Origin: Phialophora verrucosa
Taxonomy: Eukaryota; Ascomycota; Eurotiomycetes; Chaetothyriales; Herpotrichiellaceae
Length of the DNA: 64,000 nucleotides
Direction: 5' to 3'
Assembly (NCBI GenBank): GCA_002099365.1
Contig: MSED01000003.1
Span: 806,001 to 870,000, forward strand
The position numbers and the translations under genes were made by a program. Below are positions 10,269 through 21,287 of the stretch, in pieces (position 1 is the first letter of the stretch; the number at the start of each line of letters is the position of its first letter). A model generated the notes under the pieces. That model was given only the letters and a program-made list of their open reading frames with translations. It did not search any database and was not told the origin of the DNA.

Positions 10269-13200
10269 TCAAGGCTCGTCCTCTCCGATGGCCTCATACA
10301 TCCCCTTGAAAACCGGATCTCTTGCAAGCAAGTCCTCCGCCGGCCCGAAGTCAACAAGGCTGCCGCCATCAAGGACAGCGATCCGGTCACTGTCCAAGAT
10401 TGTGTGAAGCTGATCCGGGGCGACAGCAGAGACGATGGTATATCCGGAAAACTCCTCTTGGAACAAGCGTCGAATGGCTTCCCTCGCTGCGGTCTCCATT
10501 TTGCTTGTGGCATGGTCGAGAAGAAGCAGGCCGCCTTCTCTGCGTTGCTTCTGCTTTCCGTCGCCAAAACTCTTATTTCTCTCGTCCTTCATCAGCAGCA
10601 AACGTGCTATGCCGAAGAGTTGTCTCTGTGACGCCGATAAGAGTTCTGAAGTGAGAACGGCTTCCAGTCCGCCTTTCCTTTCCAGGACTGGCCAAAGACC
10701 CACGCGCGAGAGCGCCGAGAGCACCTCTGTATCGGTGCATTTTCCATCTGGGTCCACGTTGAAACGCACCGTCTTCCGCCGGACCAGCAAGGTATCTTGC
10801 GGAATGGTGAGTATACGTGCTTGGATATCTGCAAGTGGGATGGATCTGAGATCCATGCCATCTACACTGACGGAGCCTTGTGATGGTTCCAACAAGCCCA
10901 AGAAAAGGAGCAGCAAGGAAGTCTTGCCACTTCCTGTCCGCCCACACAGGCCAATCTTTTCGCCCAATCGAATTGACATGGTGACGTGCCGCAAGACTTC
11001 CTTCGACGTACCATAGCCGGCACTGACATCGCGAACCTCGATACTGCCACCGTTGGGCCACGTCGGGGGAAGGTGGCCGTGCGCTGATGAGGCGCGCTCC
11101 ATCGGCGCCTCTTTTGCGAACTGTCTTATCCGGGCTATCGAACCCAGCGACACTTCCAGCTGCGTCCAGTACTGCAGCAGAAAAGAAAGAATATCGTTAA
11201 AGCTCAGAATGTTATTGAGTGATAGACCAAGAGATCCTGCATTGGTAGAGCCTCGTAGGTTGACAGCCAGAGTCATGACGATCACAGCGAGTGCGGCGAT
11301 GATCAGGTCGAGAACGAGCTGTAACCATCTCTGCGCGCAGTAGAGTAGATAGTAGGGTATCTGAGAGTCGTCAAGTTTTCTGATCATGGATCCTGTGAAC
11401 TGTTGCTGCCAATGAAGAGTCCGTATGGCGGACAAGCCGGTGATGGTATCGAGGAAGTGGGCATACAGCGGACTCCTCAATTCTAACTCAATTACCCGGA
11501 GCCGACGTGATGTGCGCAGGTATACCCACTGAACTAAGAACAATGCCATTAGCATAGGAGACACCGTCAGAGCCATCCAGCTCGATCCAGTGCATATCAA
11601 TGCAAGAGATCCGATTGTCCAGAAGAGATAGATCGTCGTGCATAGTACGCCGGTGGGTAGTTGTGATTCGATCAGAGTCATGTCTTGGCTAAACCTGTTG
11701 AGCGTGACGCCCACGTCGGCACTCGCAAGAAACAGGTAGGTGGCGTTGGTGATAGTGTCGAGTAATACCCGGTGCAGATGGGCAGCAGACTCCGGCACAA
11801 GTTTGAGGAACATGGTCCAGACGGTGACACCGAAGAACACAGCATTCGCGCATGCCATCGTAAAGTAAAGGGGCGTCCATCTCGCAACGTTCATCCCGCC
11901 ATCATCCGTCCACCACTGCAGGATAACTTGCGACATATAGTAGCATATTGTCTGAGTTACCGCAAACAAGAAGAATAACACGACCCATGTCCAGCTCATA
12001 CTCTTGAAATAGAAAGCGTAATCCCCAAAGTCACTGTCGTTCCGATCGACTTTCCGCAGTGAGTTGGTTCCTGGAAGAGTCTGATTGCTCGGGCAATTAT
12101 AATTAGACGGATTCGGTCCTTTGATGGCCCTGTGATCTTCATATCGTCTTGCTCCGCTGCTAAAGTTGAAGTCGTCTAATTTAGGGTTATTTGTGCTTAG
12201 CTGAATGTTTCTCTGCTGGTCTGTCGTAATCAAATTGTCCGCGATTCCATTGAAGCGTGCGGTGCGCGTGACAATGACGGCTGCAGCATTGAGCCTTTGG
12301 AGCAAGCCATCTTGTCCGATTAGCTCCTTCATAACGAACTCCTCTACCTGCTGCTCGGAGGCGCTCAGCACATCGTCGAGTAAGATCAAAGTCGGGCGTT
12401 GGTAAAGCGCACGAGCAAGTATGATGCGTTGTTTCTGGCCGAAGTTGAGTGCAGCAGCTGCTGCATCAATGTGTGTCAAATCGCCATGAGACAGGGCAAC
12501 TAGCTCGTCACGTAGAGCACAAGCTGCAAGCACGGACTGGTACCATGTTTCATCAAGAGGACCGGAATTCGGACCGCATATGTTCTCGCGGATCGTTCCT
12601 GTAAATAGCCAGGGGACTTGTTCACAGTAGGAAAGCCTCGCACACGACAGCCCGGGATCTGAGAGGCGTAGCTCTGCGTGCAGAGCCTTCAGAAGTGTCG
12701 ATTTGCCTGAGCCATCTGGTCCGACAACAAAAGTGGAGGTCTGAGGCTTGAGGACTTGATCCAGGTTCCGAAGGAGACATCGTAAGTTTACTGGTGTTGA
12801 AACACTGGAATAAGAGATGCCTTTGACATCGGGTGAATGATCATGAGCATCACTCTGCTCATGTGGAAGGGTAACCAGTTCGACTGCGTCAGGACCTTGT
12901 TGGCGTTGAGCTCTCGCAAGGTGTGCCTCAATCCTCTTGAGACAGCCAAGACAAGATGCTGCTGCAGGGTAGGCCGTCAGTATTTCGGCGGCGGGCGTTG
13001 TGACTAGAGAAATGAGAGCAAGGCTTGTAAAAGCTTGAGAGGCATTGAGGGAGCCCGAGCCGTCAACATTCGATTTGATGGCAAAGGCGATGAAGGTGAT
13101 TGCAGCCGCGAGGGCCGGTGGGACATTCCCTGTTCATTGCTGGTCAACACATGGTCGATTAGAACCGAGATGTCGCTCCTACCCAGCGTGTTCAGATAGA

Positions 13201-14723
13201 CTGTCGAATGGCGGAACTTCGCTTGGAAGCTCAGCTCACGCAGCCTCTCGCTCTGCAGCATGGCATGCATAGATTTAGTCAGCCCAAGCATTTTCACAGT
13301 TTTCATGGACGTCAGGACGTCCGTCGTCAGCGATATTCGCTGTTGGACCGCGTCGTTCCACGTCCCGACCTTCCCGCTGATCGCAACGGTGACCTTCGAG
13401 TCCGCAGTGATGCTGAGGACAACAACTAGCAAAGGCATTACAGAGAGCCAGCCTATCCGCAGTGCCAAAAGTGTTATTCCAACCGCCAATTCCAGCGGTC
13501 GGGACCAAAGATCATGGAGCACAACCAGGCTTTGGCAGACACGGTCCACATCGGTGCTCATGAGTGTCACTGCAGCGGAAGGGTCATCGATGTTGTTTTC
13601 CATCGACAAACTCTCCGAGTATATTATGGAGACGAGGGCACTCCTGACCAAAGTTATATGCCGATAGAGTTGATGCTTGTGCAAAGCTGTCGAAATCTGG
13701 GAACAAACGAATCAGCACACGAGAAAACACCACAAAACATCGGCTGCTTACCGCAATCCCAGTGTATATGCATGCAGTAGCTGCGATCAAGCCATTCCCG
13801 GTGTTCTGATTCGCGCTGGGTTGACTCAGATATTGTGTGGCTCGATAAATGAGAAATGGCTGGGCGAATACGAAGCCGCCGTAGCACAGGCGGGCCGGTA
13901 CAGGCGAGAGAGCAGACCATTTCAAAGCATTCCATAAACATCTTACAAGGGGCCATCTAGCCAAGCGATCTCGCTTCAACCACTCCTGGTGTATCTTTTC
14001 GTGCGCAGCAGCGGATCCAAGCTCGCTGTCTATCGCTCCGAGGTCTTCGAAAGAGGTCGCTTTTCTGAATCCTCGAATAAAGAGCTTGTTCATCCAGAGG
14101 AAAAGAGCGCGACTCAGGATGCTGTTAGTGTTCTCCGTCGGTAAGGTGTGGTAACGCGCCTCCAGGAGGGGTTTCTTGTTCCAAGTTTCAAATGAGAGTT
14201 GAGTTGCCTTGACAGCAACCACGGCTGTATACATTCCCGCGAGAACGCCATTCTCCCGTAGAAGATATAAGGTCCGAGCTTGCGGAAGGTCGAGTAGCAC
14301 CGAGAACAGAAGATAGCAAATGAGAATTGTTGAAGGCCGAATCGAACGGTAGTGCTCAAGATAAGAAAGTGGGAGGAAATAGACAGCAGCGCAGATTTCG
14401 AGCACAATCGCAGGGAGAGGTTCAGTACTTGCCACCGAGCGAGCATTGCTGTAGAGAACCAAAAGCCCAAGCTGAGGAATGATTAGCAGGCCCGCGCTGA
14501 TTGCTTTGGCAATCGGTAGCCAGCCATGCTTGCCGATGCGCCGTGGCTGTCGTAGAAGAAACCATATTCGACAAGTTGCAACGAGGATGAAGACGGCATC
14601 CGGTGCAATGGAGAGGATGCTATGTTCGAATAGCAGGGTGAAGTCGAACGCTCGAGCACAGGGAGCTACCACTGGGCCGAAGTTGTTGTCTGCATCAAGC
14701 TTACAGCTTCCTAGTCTTGCCAT
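10269..14723 (-). CDS. ABCC-type (MRP-like) ABC transporter with degenerate NBD2
   Basis: Full-length ABC protein arranged TMD0-TMD1-NBD1-TMD2-NBD2, 1448 residues, the usual size of fungal ABCC exporters. Exons on the minus strand are 14723-13752, 13696-13183 and 13129-10269. The N-terminus (NNFGPVV, FDFTLLFE) matches the family. NBD1 has Walker A GPDGSGKST, Q-loop SYCEQVPWLF and Walker B LILLDDV, but its signature reads LNFGQ instead of LSGGQ and its D-loop SASE. NBD2 has a good Walker A (GRTGSGKTS). Its signature reads LSASQ, its Walker B LLLLDHATS has His where the catalytic Glu belongs, and the H-loop region (SAVAPDQLHTI) has Pro where His is expected. The frame is intact, so this is not a simple pseudogene. 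An alternative start in an upstream exon near 15030, spliced at 14778/14711, is possible but less likely. Confidence 0.9.
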
Positions 14724-15435
14724 TGTCGGGTCTCTCCTCTCACGGATACTAAGAGGAGTGCTATGGAATCAAACTCACAAAAGGACGGCACATAGGGCTG
14801 TCGATCTTCGTGTCGTATCGACCCGCATTGCCTTCAACAGGTACTGAAGACGATTGAGCCAGCGGTCCCTTATGGGCCACAGAGTCGCAGATAACCAGTT
14901 GGCTCAAGTATGAGAAGCGGGACATGTTCAAGGATCGTCCGTTCCCGGGCATGGACAGGGGGAAACAGGCCCTGTTATTGGCTTGGAGATGCAGGACTCG
15001 CGGATCGGGCGGCGGTGTCGAGCTCATTGCGGTTTCTATTGTTGCAGCTTGGGCCGAATCGATGTGCTTGTTGAGCTGGACTGTGTCGCCTCGTTGCACG
15101 TAGATGGTGCTCTAAAGGATGAGCTCTCTGCAGGTCAGTATAGAACAGGTTCTTAGAGTGCAGCAGAAGGTTTGACAGCTCGCTTGCTGGCTGGGTGGTG
15201 GGCCAAGGGAGTTGGCAGGGACACGATATCCGTCCACCTCACATTTCCATTCGAAGCCACGTTAGCTTAGACCTGTGCGACTATACACCAGGTTATTACT
15301 TTTTGGGTCTTTCTGGATTGTTATAATGCATTGTTTGGCCTGTCGCTCCCCTTGAAAACACTCTTGTGCCATTCCGGTCACCTTCCAGACACTCGAGCCA
15401 AATGAGGACCGTCGATAGATTCCATTTACCCTCCA
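14724..15435. other. Divergent promoter region (ABC transporter / GH47)
   Basis: 712 bp between two divergent genes. A minus-strand frame at 14761-15099 could be an upstream exon or uORF of the ABC gene, because GTGAGT at its end and an in-phase AG after codon 4 of the ABC frame would join them. No other element is recognised. Confidence 0.4.
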
Positions 15436-17625
15436 ATGTCGTTCCAAGGCCCCCACAATGTCCCCGTCGTTCACCAGTCTCAACGCGCGTACGAAGACAC
15501 ATATTGGCGGCAGAAGAACGGCAGTAATGGACATGCAAAAGGAGGAACTCCCGGCGTCATCACATCTAAGATCAATGATATATTCGGCGAGACCAGAGAC
15601 CTTCCGATGTATAAGGACAAGCCACATTTCCCTTCAAGCCGGCGGAAAGGCCGCGGGCTGCTGGGGCAGAAACGAGTACTGGCATTGATTGGCTCTGCAT
15701 CATTACTGTTTCTTTGGTGGATGGGCTGGTTACCCGGGAGCAATCGATTATACTATGACCCTGCGGAGCATCGCCATTCCTTCTTCCAAGATGAGGACTG
15801 GACAGAGCAAAGGGAGGCCGTGAAAGAGGTGTTCAAGACATCATGGCAAGGCTACGAAAAGTACGCTTGGGGGATGGATGAGTACAATCCTGTGTCCCGC
15901 AGGGGGAAAAACATGGTTGAGGGCGGAATGGGCTGGATCATTGTGGACGCGTTGGATACTGCCATGATGATGAACCTGACCTCGCACGTTGCGAAAGCAA
16001 GAGAATGGATATCTACCTCGCTCTCTTACACAGCGGACCACGAAGTCAATACCTTTGAAACAACCATCCGCATGCTCGGCGGGCTGTTATCCGCCTACTA
16101 TATATCCACCACGTTCCCGCACCTTGCGCCGCAACGCGATGATGACACCAACCAACCAGGCGAAGATCTCTATATCGAAAAGGCCACTGACCTTGCGGAC
16201 CGCCTCATGGGCGCCTACGAATCGCCCTCGGGAATTCCCTACGCCTCAGTGAATCTCAATACGTCCTGGGGCGCGGCTTCGCATCTCGATGCAGGCGCGT
16301 CTTCGACCGCCGAGGCTGCGACTCTGCAACTCGAGATGAAGTACATCGCCAAGATTACGGGCGAGCCGATCTATTGGCAAAAAGCGGAGCAGGTCATCAA
16401 GGTTATCGAGTCCCAAAAGCGCGAAGATGGTCTATTACCAATATACATATACCCCTCGACCGGCGAGTTTCGGGGCGACAACATACGTCTAGGATCTCGA
16501 GGCGACAGCTATTACGAATATTTGATCAAACAATACTTGCAAACTGGTGGTGTTGAGACCGTGTATCTGGATATGTGGGAAGAGGCCCTCGAAGGCATCA
16601 AGAAACACTTGGTCACCTATTCTAGGCAGGCATCATTAACTGTCCTCGCGGAAAGGCAGAATGGCCTCCATGGTCCCCTGACCGCCAAGATGGATCACCT
16701 GGTGTGCTTCATGCCAGGAACGATCGCATTGGCCGTGACAGGTGGACAAACCGTCGAGCAAGCCAAAGCCAGGCTTGGGAGCCGATGGACAGCCAAACAA
16801 GACGAAAACCTCAAGCTCGCCGAAGAAGTGATGAAAACATGTTGGGGCATGTACAAGGTTACCCCGACTGGTCTTGCGCCTGAGATCGCCTACTTCCACG
16901 TGGACAACCCTGCTCCGCAGTGGCAAGCACACCTAGATCCAAACTGGTCACCACCACAATCCGCTGATCTTACAGACGACCCTGACGCTGCATGGCGTTC
17001 CGACTATGACATCCACACAAACGACGTGCACAACCTCCAACGACCTGAGACGATCGAGTCCCTCTTCTACATGTATCGCATCACCAAGGATAAGAAATAC
17101 CGGCAATGGGGATGGGAAATGTTTGAAGCGTTCCGTGAACACACCAAAGTGGTTGATGAAGTCGAAGGGACGGTGTATGGGTACACTTCTATCGACACTG
17201 TAATGGAGAATCCGGTCAAGGATCGAAGAAGGCGGGACAATATGGAGAGTTTCTGGTTGGCGGAGACGCTCAAGTATTTCTACCTTCTGTTCTCGGATGA
17301 CGACTTCTTCCCGCTGGATAAAGTTGTATTCAACACCGAAGCGCACCCACTACCCATGTTCGACATCACGGGGAGTAAAGTCTTCATGACGGGGTGGCAA
17401 AGAAGCCAGGAGCCGCTGGCGGAGGTAAATGTCCAACCCAAGGATGTGAAGGTGGGAAGTGGCGTGCGTGTGGATGGGAATGGCGTGAACATCGTCCTTG
17501 ACTTGGGAGAAGGGGAGAAGAAGATCGTCCCGTTTGATCCGGAACAACAGCAGCCATCGGAAACTGAAAGTTCGGAGCAGCAGTTGCCTACAAACAGTCA
17601 ATTCGAAGGAAAGGGCAAAGAATGA
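15436..17625 (+). CDS. Glycoside hydrolase family 47 alpha-1,2-mannosidase
   Basis: Class I mannosidase of the secretory pathway, trimming alpha-1,2-mannose from N-glycans. Single exon, 729 residues. It is a type II membrane protein: a cytosolic N-terminus of about 80 residues, one transmembrane segment at about 81-99, then the luminal catalytic domain. GH47 marks include NMVEGGMGWIIVDALDT, NTFETTIRMLGGLLSAY, the LVCFMPGTIAL region with its cysteine, RPETIESLFYMYR, and the calcium-binding Thr in NTEAHPL near the C-terminus. It is longer than yeast Mns1 (549 residues) because of the N-terminal region, a few loops and a Gln/Glu/Ser-rich tail of about 45 residues. ER versus Golgi location cannot be decided. 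It shares a divergent promoter region with the ABC transporter, with no evident functional link. Confidence 0.93.
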   Translation: MSFQGPHNVPVVHQSQRAYEDTYWRQKNGSNGHAKGGTPGVITSKINDIFGETRDLPMYKDKPHFPSSRRKGRGLLGQKRVLALIGSASLLFLWWMGWLPGSNRLYYDPAEHRHSFFQDEDWTEQREAVKEVFKTSWQGYEKYAWGMDEYNPVSRRGKNMVEGGMGWIIVDALDTAMMMNLTSHVAKAREWISTSLSYTADHEVNTFETTIRMLGGLLSAYYISTTFPHLAPQRDDDTNQPGEDLYIEKATDLADRLMGAYESPSGIPYASVNLNTSWGAASHLDAGASSTAEAATLQLEMKYIAKITGEPIYWQKAEQVIKVIESQKREDGLLPIYIYPSTGEFRGDNIRLGSRGDSYYEYLIKQYLQTGGVETVYLDMWEEALEGIKKHLVTYSRQASLTVLAERQNGLHGPLTAKMDHLVCFMPGTIALAVTGGQTVEQAKARLGSRWTAKQDENLKLAEEVMKTCWGMYKVTPTGLAPEIAYFHVDNPAPQWQAHLDPNWSPPQSADLTDDPDAAWRSDYDIHTNDVHNLQRPETIESLFYMYRITKDKKYRQWGWEMFEAFREHTKVVDEVEGTVYGYTSIDTVMENPVKDRRRRDNMESFWLAETLKYFYLLFSDDDFFPLDKVVFNTEAHPLPMFDITGSKVFMTGWQRSQEPLAEVNVQPKDVKVGSGVRVDGNGVNIVLDLGEGEKKIVPFDPEQQQPSETESSEQQLPTNSQFEGKGKE

Positions 17626-18033
17626 TGACGATGAGCATTGCTTCTTGGATGGATCAAGTCGATTCGAATTCTGGCCTCAACTGATCTTGCCCAGGTTGCT
17701 TCTTTATCAAATGGTTTGCGAACTTCACTGTCGGCGCTTGGTTGTACCAAAAGTCGGTTGTCTCGTGCATGGGATAGAGGCGTCCATCATGCTTTGAATC
17801 TGAATCTAGTGGGTGCTGGTCACCTTTGTGAGGCACATAAGGATAAGACTCGAGGAACGCGAGGTGATCGAGATGCCGGACCTCGAAATTCACGATTTTT
17901 CTGGTCTCGAGACTTGACCATCTTTTTCCTTTCTCCACTACTGTTGTCTTCCCCAGCTTGAATCTAACCATTCGTGCACGCTTCCCAATTTTCTACGTAC
18001 AACATCATACAGAAATCATTCAATCCATTAATC
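17626..18033. other. Intergenic: GH47 to Myb-like gene 1
   Basis: 3' flank of the mannosidase and 5' flank of the first Myb-like gene. No gene recognised. The last 120 bp are T/C-rich, as in many fungal core promoters. Confidence 0.45.
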
Positions 18034-18521
18034 ATGGCATCGACCGAAGACAACAAGCTCGCCTTCGTGATGATGGTTCTGAGGAACTCGGAGCTGAAGC
18101 CAGACTGGAAGGCAATTGCGACGGAGGCGGGCATCAGCCTTCCCGGCAACGCGTGAGTAGAACCTCCACTGCGGTCTCTATCGGCTTGGGAACGAACTAA
18201 CGACTGCCTGCCGAACTATCTAGTCAACGCAAGCTCCGCGAAATTGCCCAGGCAGCGGGATACAAGCTCATAAATGGTAGCCAGATTGTCGAGCTAGACA
18301 GCACCGGGGACGCCGCAAAGAGTACGACAGCAACCCCGACTAAGAAGAGAAAGTCCCCGACCAAGAAAGAAAAGACAATCAAGGACGAGTCAAGCAAGGA
18401 AGCTCCCACAGGATCTCCGAGCAAGAAGTCAAAGCTCGCTCAACATGCTAGCGATGGCGACGAGGTCAAGAAAGAGGTCAAGGAACAGGTCAAGCAGGAG
18501 GTGAAAGATGAACAGGCCTGA
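18034..18521 (+). CDS. Small Myb-like nuclear protein, tandem copy 1
   Basis: 138-residue protein from exons 18034-18152 and 18224-18521 (phase-2 junction inside an Ala codon). The N-terminal module (about residues 6-65) reads LAFVMMVLRNSELKPDWKAI, then a turn (GISLPGNAQRKLREI) and AAGYKLINGSQIVEL. A helix-turn-helix with a central Trp and the tail of a second helix fits the fungal Myb-like small-protein family. The rest is disordered and lysine-rich, with a nuclear-localisation-like PTKKRKSPTKK and a C-terminus of repeated KKEVKEQVKQEVKDE. It is the first of three head-to-tail paralogs with identical gene structure. Chromatin or DNA binding is inferred from the fold resemblance and basic tail; no target is known. 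Confidence 0.82.
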
Positions 18522-18982
18522 AGCAAATGGTCAGCCTCGTAGTCATTGTCTTGAGTTTTGGCGAGGAATGGCTCGGAAATGAAAGCGCTCTTGAACATCA
18601 AAGCCGGCTCTCAACAACACAATCGCAAAGACTGGACTGTGGACATCAAGGACTTTCAGTGAATATCAAAGCCCACTCACCACCAGTGGTGGAGCTGAGG
18701 AGACACAAGCGCCAACGGAAGTTGGTCTGATCATTGGGAATCACAACCCTGAACTTGAACACGGCCTCTTCGCTCTGCTGTGTCGTCGGTTTTTTCTTAC
18801 ACTTCTTTCCATCCTCGCTCTTTCGCCTTCACCTTAACATCAACATTCACATTCACCTTCGGCATTTGTGATCACTTTACCCATACCGTTCTCCTTGCTC
18901 GAAGCACTTCAAACATCCGATATCTCCCATCTATCTAACCCCTTCCCTCTCGAACCAACGTACCAAGCAGGGAAACGTGACA
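18522..18982. other. Intergenic between Myb-like copies 1 and 2, CT-rich promoter
   Basis: No gene. From about 18785 to 18970 the plus strand is strongly pyrimidine-rich with many CTT/TTC runs, the usual look of a fungal core promoter, directly before the copy 2 start. Confidence 0.5.
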
Positions 18983-19566
18983 ATGCCCGAATTGAACGCT
19001 GACCAAGTGGCCTACCTAATGGTGGTGCTGAAGAACACGGAGATGAACCCAGACTGGAAGATGATCACGGCAGAAGCAGGAATCAGCAAACCCAGCAATG
19101 CGTAAGCCCGACCTTCTCTCAAGATACTTACCCTTGACTTTTTCTCACTTTTGTCTACACGCTCGCGGTTTAGCCCACTGTTGTCTCTTTTCATGTCTAT
19201 CTGCACGCCCGCGGTCTAATCTACCTCTAACCTAAATGATTGATTAATTGACTCACACCTGCATACGAATACAGCCAGCGCAAGTTCCGCCAGATCGTCG
19301 AGGCAGCAGGCCACAAGCTCGTGAACAACCAGGTCGTAGGGGAGCCCGGTGGAGAAGACCAACGAGCTGGCAGAGATGGGGCTCCGACTCAATCTTCAAC
19401 TCCGCCGCAGCAGGGAAGGAAGCGAAAATTGCCTGCGAAGAAGGACACGTCGGAGGGCGAGGTGGGCACCAAAAAGAGGAAGGCCAGCCAGCCTGCTGGC
19501 GGTCCTAAGCGTGGTGGTAAGGACCGGGTTAAGGAGGAGGAGGAGGCTCTTGATGAAGGAAACTGA
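18983..19566 (+). CDS. Small Myb-like nuclear protein, tandem copy 2
   Basis: 136-residue protein from exons 18983-19101 and 19275-19566. Exon 1 has exactly the same length (119 nt) and ends in the same phase as copy 1. The N-terminal module is clearly homologous (VAYLMVVLKNTEMNPDWKMI, AGISKPSNAQRKFRQIVEAA, GHKLVNNQVV). The tail has diverged: a Gly/Glu/Asp-rich stretch, then RKRKLPAKKD and KKRKASQPAGG, ending in an acidic EEEEALDEGN. Its intron (173 nt) is longer than in copies 1 and 3. The basic tail suggests nuclear location. It was probably produced by tandem duplication. Confidence 0.8.
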
Positions 19567-20078
19567 AACTCGCTAGCAACTTCCAGTACTTCATGAATGT
19601 GGTGGTCGGTGCAATGACGCTGGGGGGAAGGTCTCGAGGATGCCAACGAACACGTTGACATACACACAACATCTCACGCACGCATGGAGGAGGGAGAGCA
19701 GGGTTGACGTACGCGAAGGATTGAATGAGACACTGAAGGCCAAGAAATATTTATTCAGATAGATATCAGCTTGGACACCGAGACACGCACAGCACCTACA
19801 GAGAGAGTTGCACAGAGATAGCTGCATAGCAAGAGCTGCACAGAGATAGCTGCATAGAGAGACCTACAGCACCTCATGACCTGAATTACCGTGACTGCAT
19901 GCAATCAGATTCTGCTTCACCTGCTTGCTCATCTTACATACCTTTCACCCTCACCTTCCCTCTCACTCACACACATACCTAGGTACACATACTCAACTTC
20001 AGCACCCTCTCAACCCGACTCACTTGAAATTCCCTTTATATCTTTCAACTTGTGACCACGCTCCCAGTTTCATCCACC
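19567..20078. other. Intergenic between Myb-like copies 2 and 3
   Basis: No gene. Contains a short 28-bp-period tandem repeat (19810-19857) and, from about 19915 to 20040, a C/T/A-rich promoter-like stretch with a TTTATA at 20035, 44 bp before the copy 3 start. Confidence 0.45.
19810..19857. repeat. 28-bp-period tandem repeat
   Basis: The 20-nt word starting GCACAGAGATAGC occurs at 19810-19829 and again at 19838-19857, a period of 28 bp. No function suggested. Confidence 0.7.
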
Positions 20079-20590
20079 ATGGTCATGGCAACCACAGAAG
20101 ACAAAGTCGCGGAGAAGCTCGCCTTCGTGATGCGCGTGCTGAAGCACACCGAGACGTCGAAGCCGGATTGGAAGGCCATCGCGGTGGAAGAGGGTATCTC
20201 GAGGCCAGACAATGTGTGAGTTGAGCTGAGCTGGACCTGACTGGCCTCCGAAGATCCGTCCCCTTTGTCTGTTCACCATACTGACCACCACCCTTCCTCG
20301 GCAGTCAGCAGAAATTCCGCAGAATGGTCAAGGATCTGGGCTACGACTTTGTGAATGATCAGATCGTCGCCTTGGGCGATGGCGATGGCGCTGCTGGAGG
20401 AGCAACTGCAGGGGCCAAAACCAACAGCAGCACCACGACAACTCCAACCAAGAAGAGAAAGTCACCCACCAAGAAAGCCAACGCCACCGGCGGAGGAGAG
20501 ACTCCAAGCAAGAAGTCGAAGACCAGTATGCCTGCTCCCGGTAGTGAAGACGAGGAAGTCAAGGCCCACACCCAGGATGAAGAGGCTTGA
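20079..20590 (+). CDS. Small Myb-like nuclear protein, tandem copy 3
   Basis: 140-residue protein from exons 20079-20215 and 20305-20590, again with a phase-2 junction at the homologous position (DNV|QQKFR). The N-terminus is six residues longer than in copy 1; a second ATG at 20085 could also serve. The module reads LAFVMRVLKHTETSKPDWKA, then EEGISRPDNVQQKFRRM and LGYDFVNDQIVAL. The tail is Thr/Ser/Lys-rich with PTKKRKSPTKK, almost identical to the copy 1 tail motif, and ends acidic (EDEEVKAHTQDEEA). The shared tail motif links copies 1 and 3 more closely than either to copy 2. Confidence 0.82.
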
Positions 20591-21287
20591 GCTTCAGTGC
20601 AAGATGAGGGGGCTTCTCTGATGGTCATCATTGGATGAGCGAGTAGCGAGGCACTGGCAGGGATGATGAAACCACGAATAACGAACGACATGGGGAATGA
20701 TGGGAAATGATACATACATACTCAGGTCTCCATAGGACAGGTTGGATTGCTGGATTCGAGAATGCTCGTCTTGCTGAAAGGAAGGCTGTTTTGAACGCGC
20801 AGACTGGGCTCGTTCGGTCGCTTACTTGAATAGCGGACATCACAGAGGCGGACCATCCCAGATTGCAGTACAATGCAGTGGGTGCTATTGCAATAATCTT
20901 CCAATCTTCTGTTTCGGGCTTGGGCGTTCTGTCCTTCGTTTCTGAAATTACCGATTCGCGAGCATTCGGCAGTGCTGCTCTGCAGGATTGCCTTGACCTT
21001 GCGTACGGGACGACCTGCTCTTCTGTGTGTGCGAAGCATCAACGCACGTCGGGTGGTACATCTGCCTCGGTCGTTACGGCCGGACGGAGCGCCGTCGCTG
21101 GCGACGCAGCTTTCCAGCATCGCCCCAACCAGTTCAAGTGTCCGTCGCTGCCCCAGCTTCGACGCCAGCAAGTGCATTCGTCAACCCGGGATTGATTGGC
21201 GATACATATCCTCGTGCCCTCATTTCGTATCATCTCATCTCATCATTTCAATCATGGCCAAAAGCGAAGGCAAGGCGCATGGCTCGT
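20591..21287. other. Convergent 3' region (Myb-like copy 3 / BUD23)
   Basis: 697 bp between convergent genes. Overlapping open frames in several phases have no family features, and I see no gene. Confidence 0.45.
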
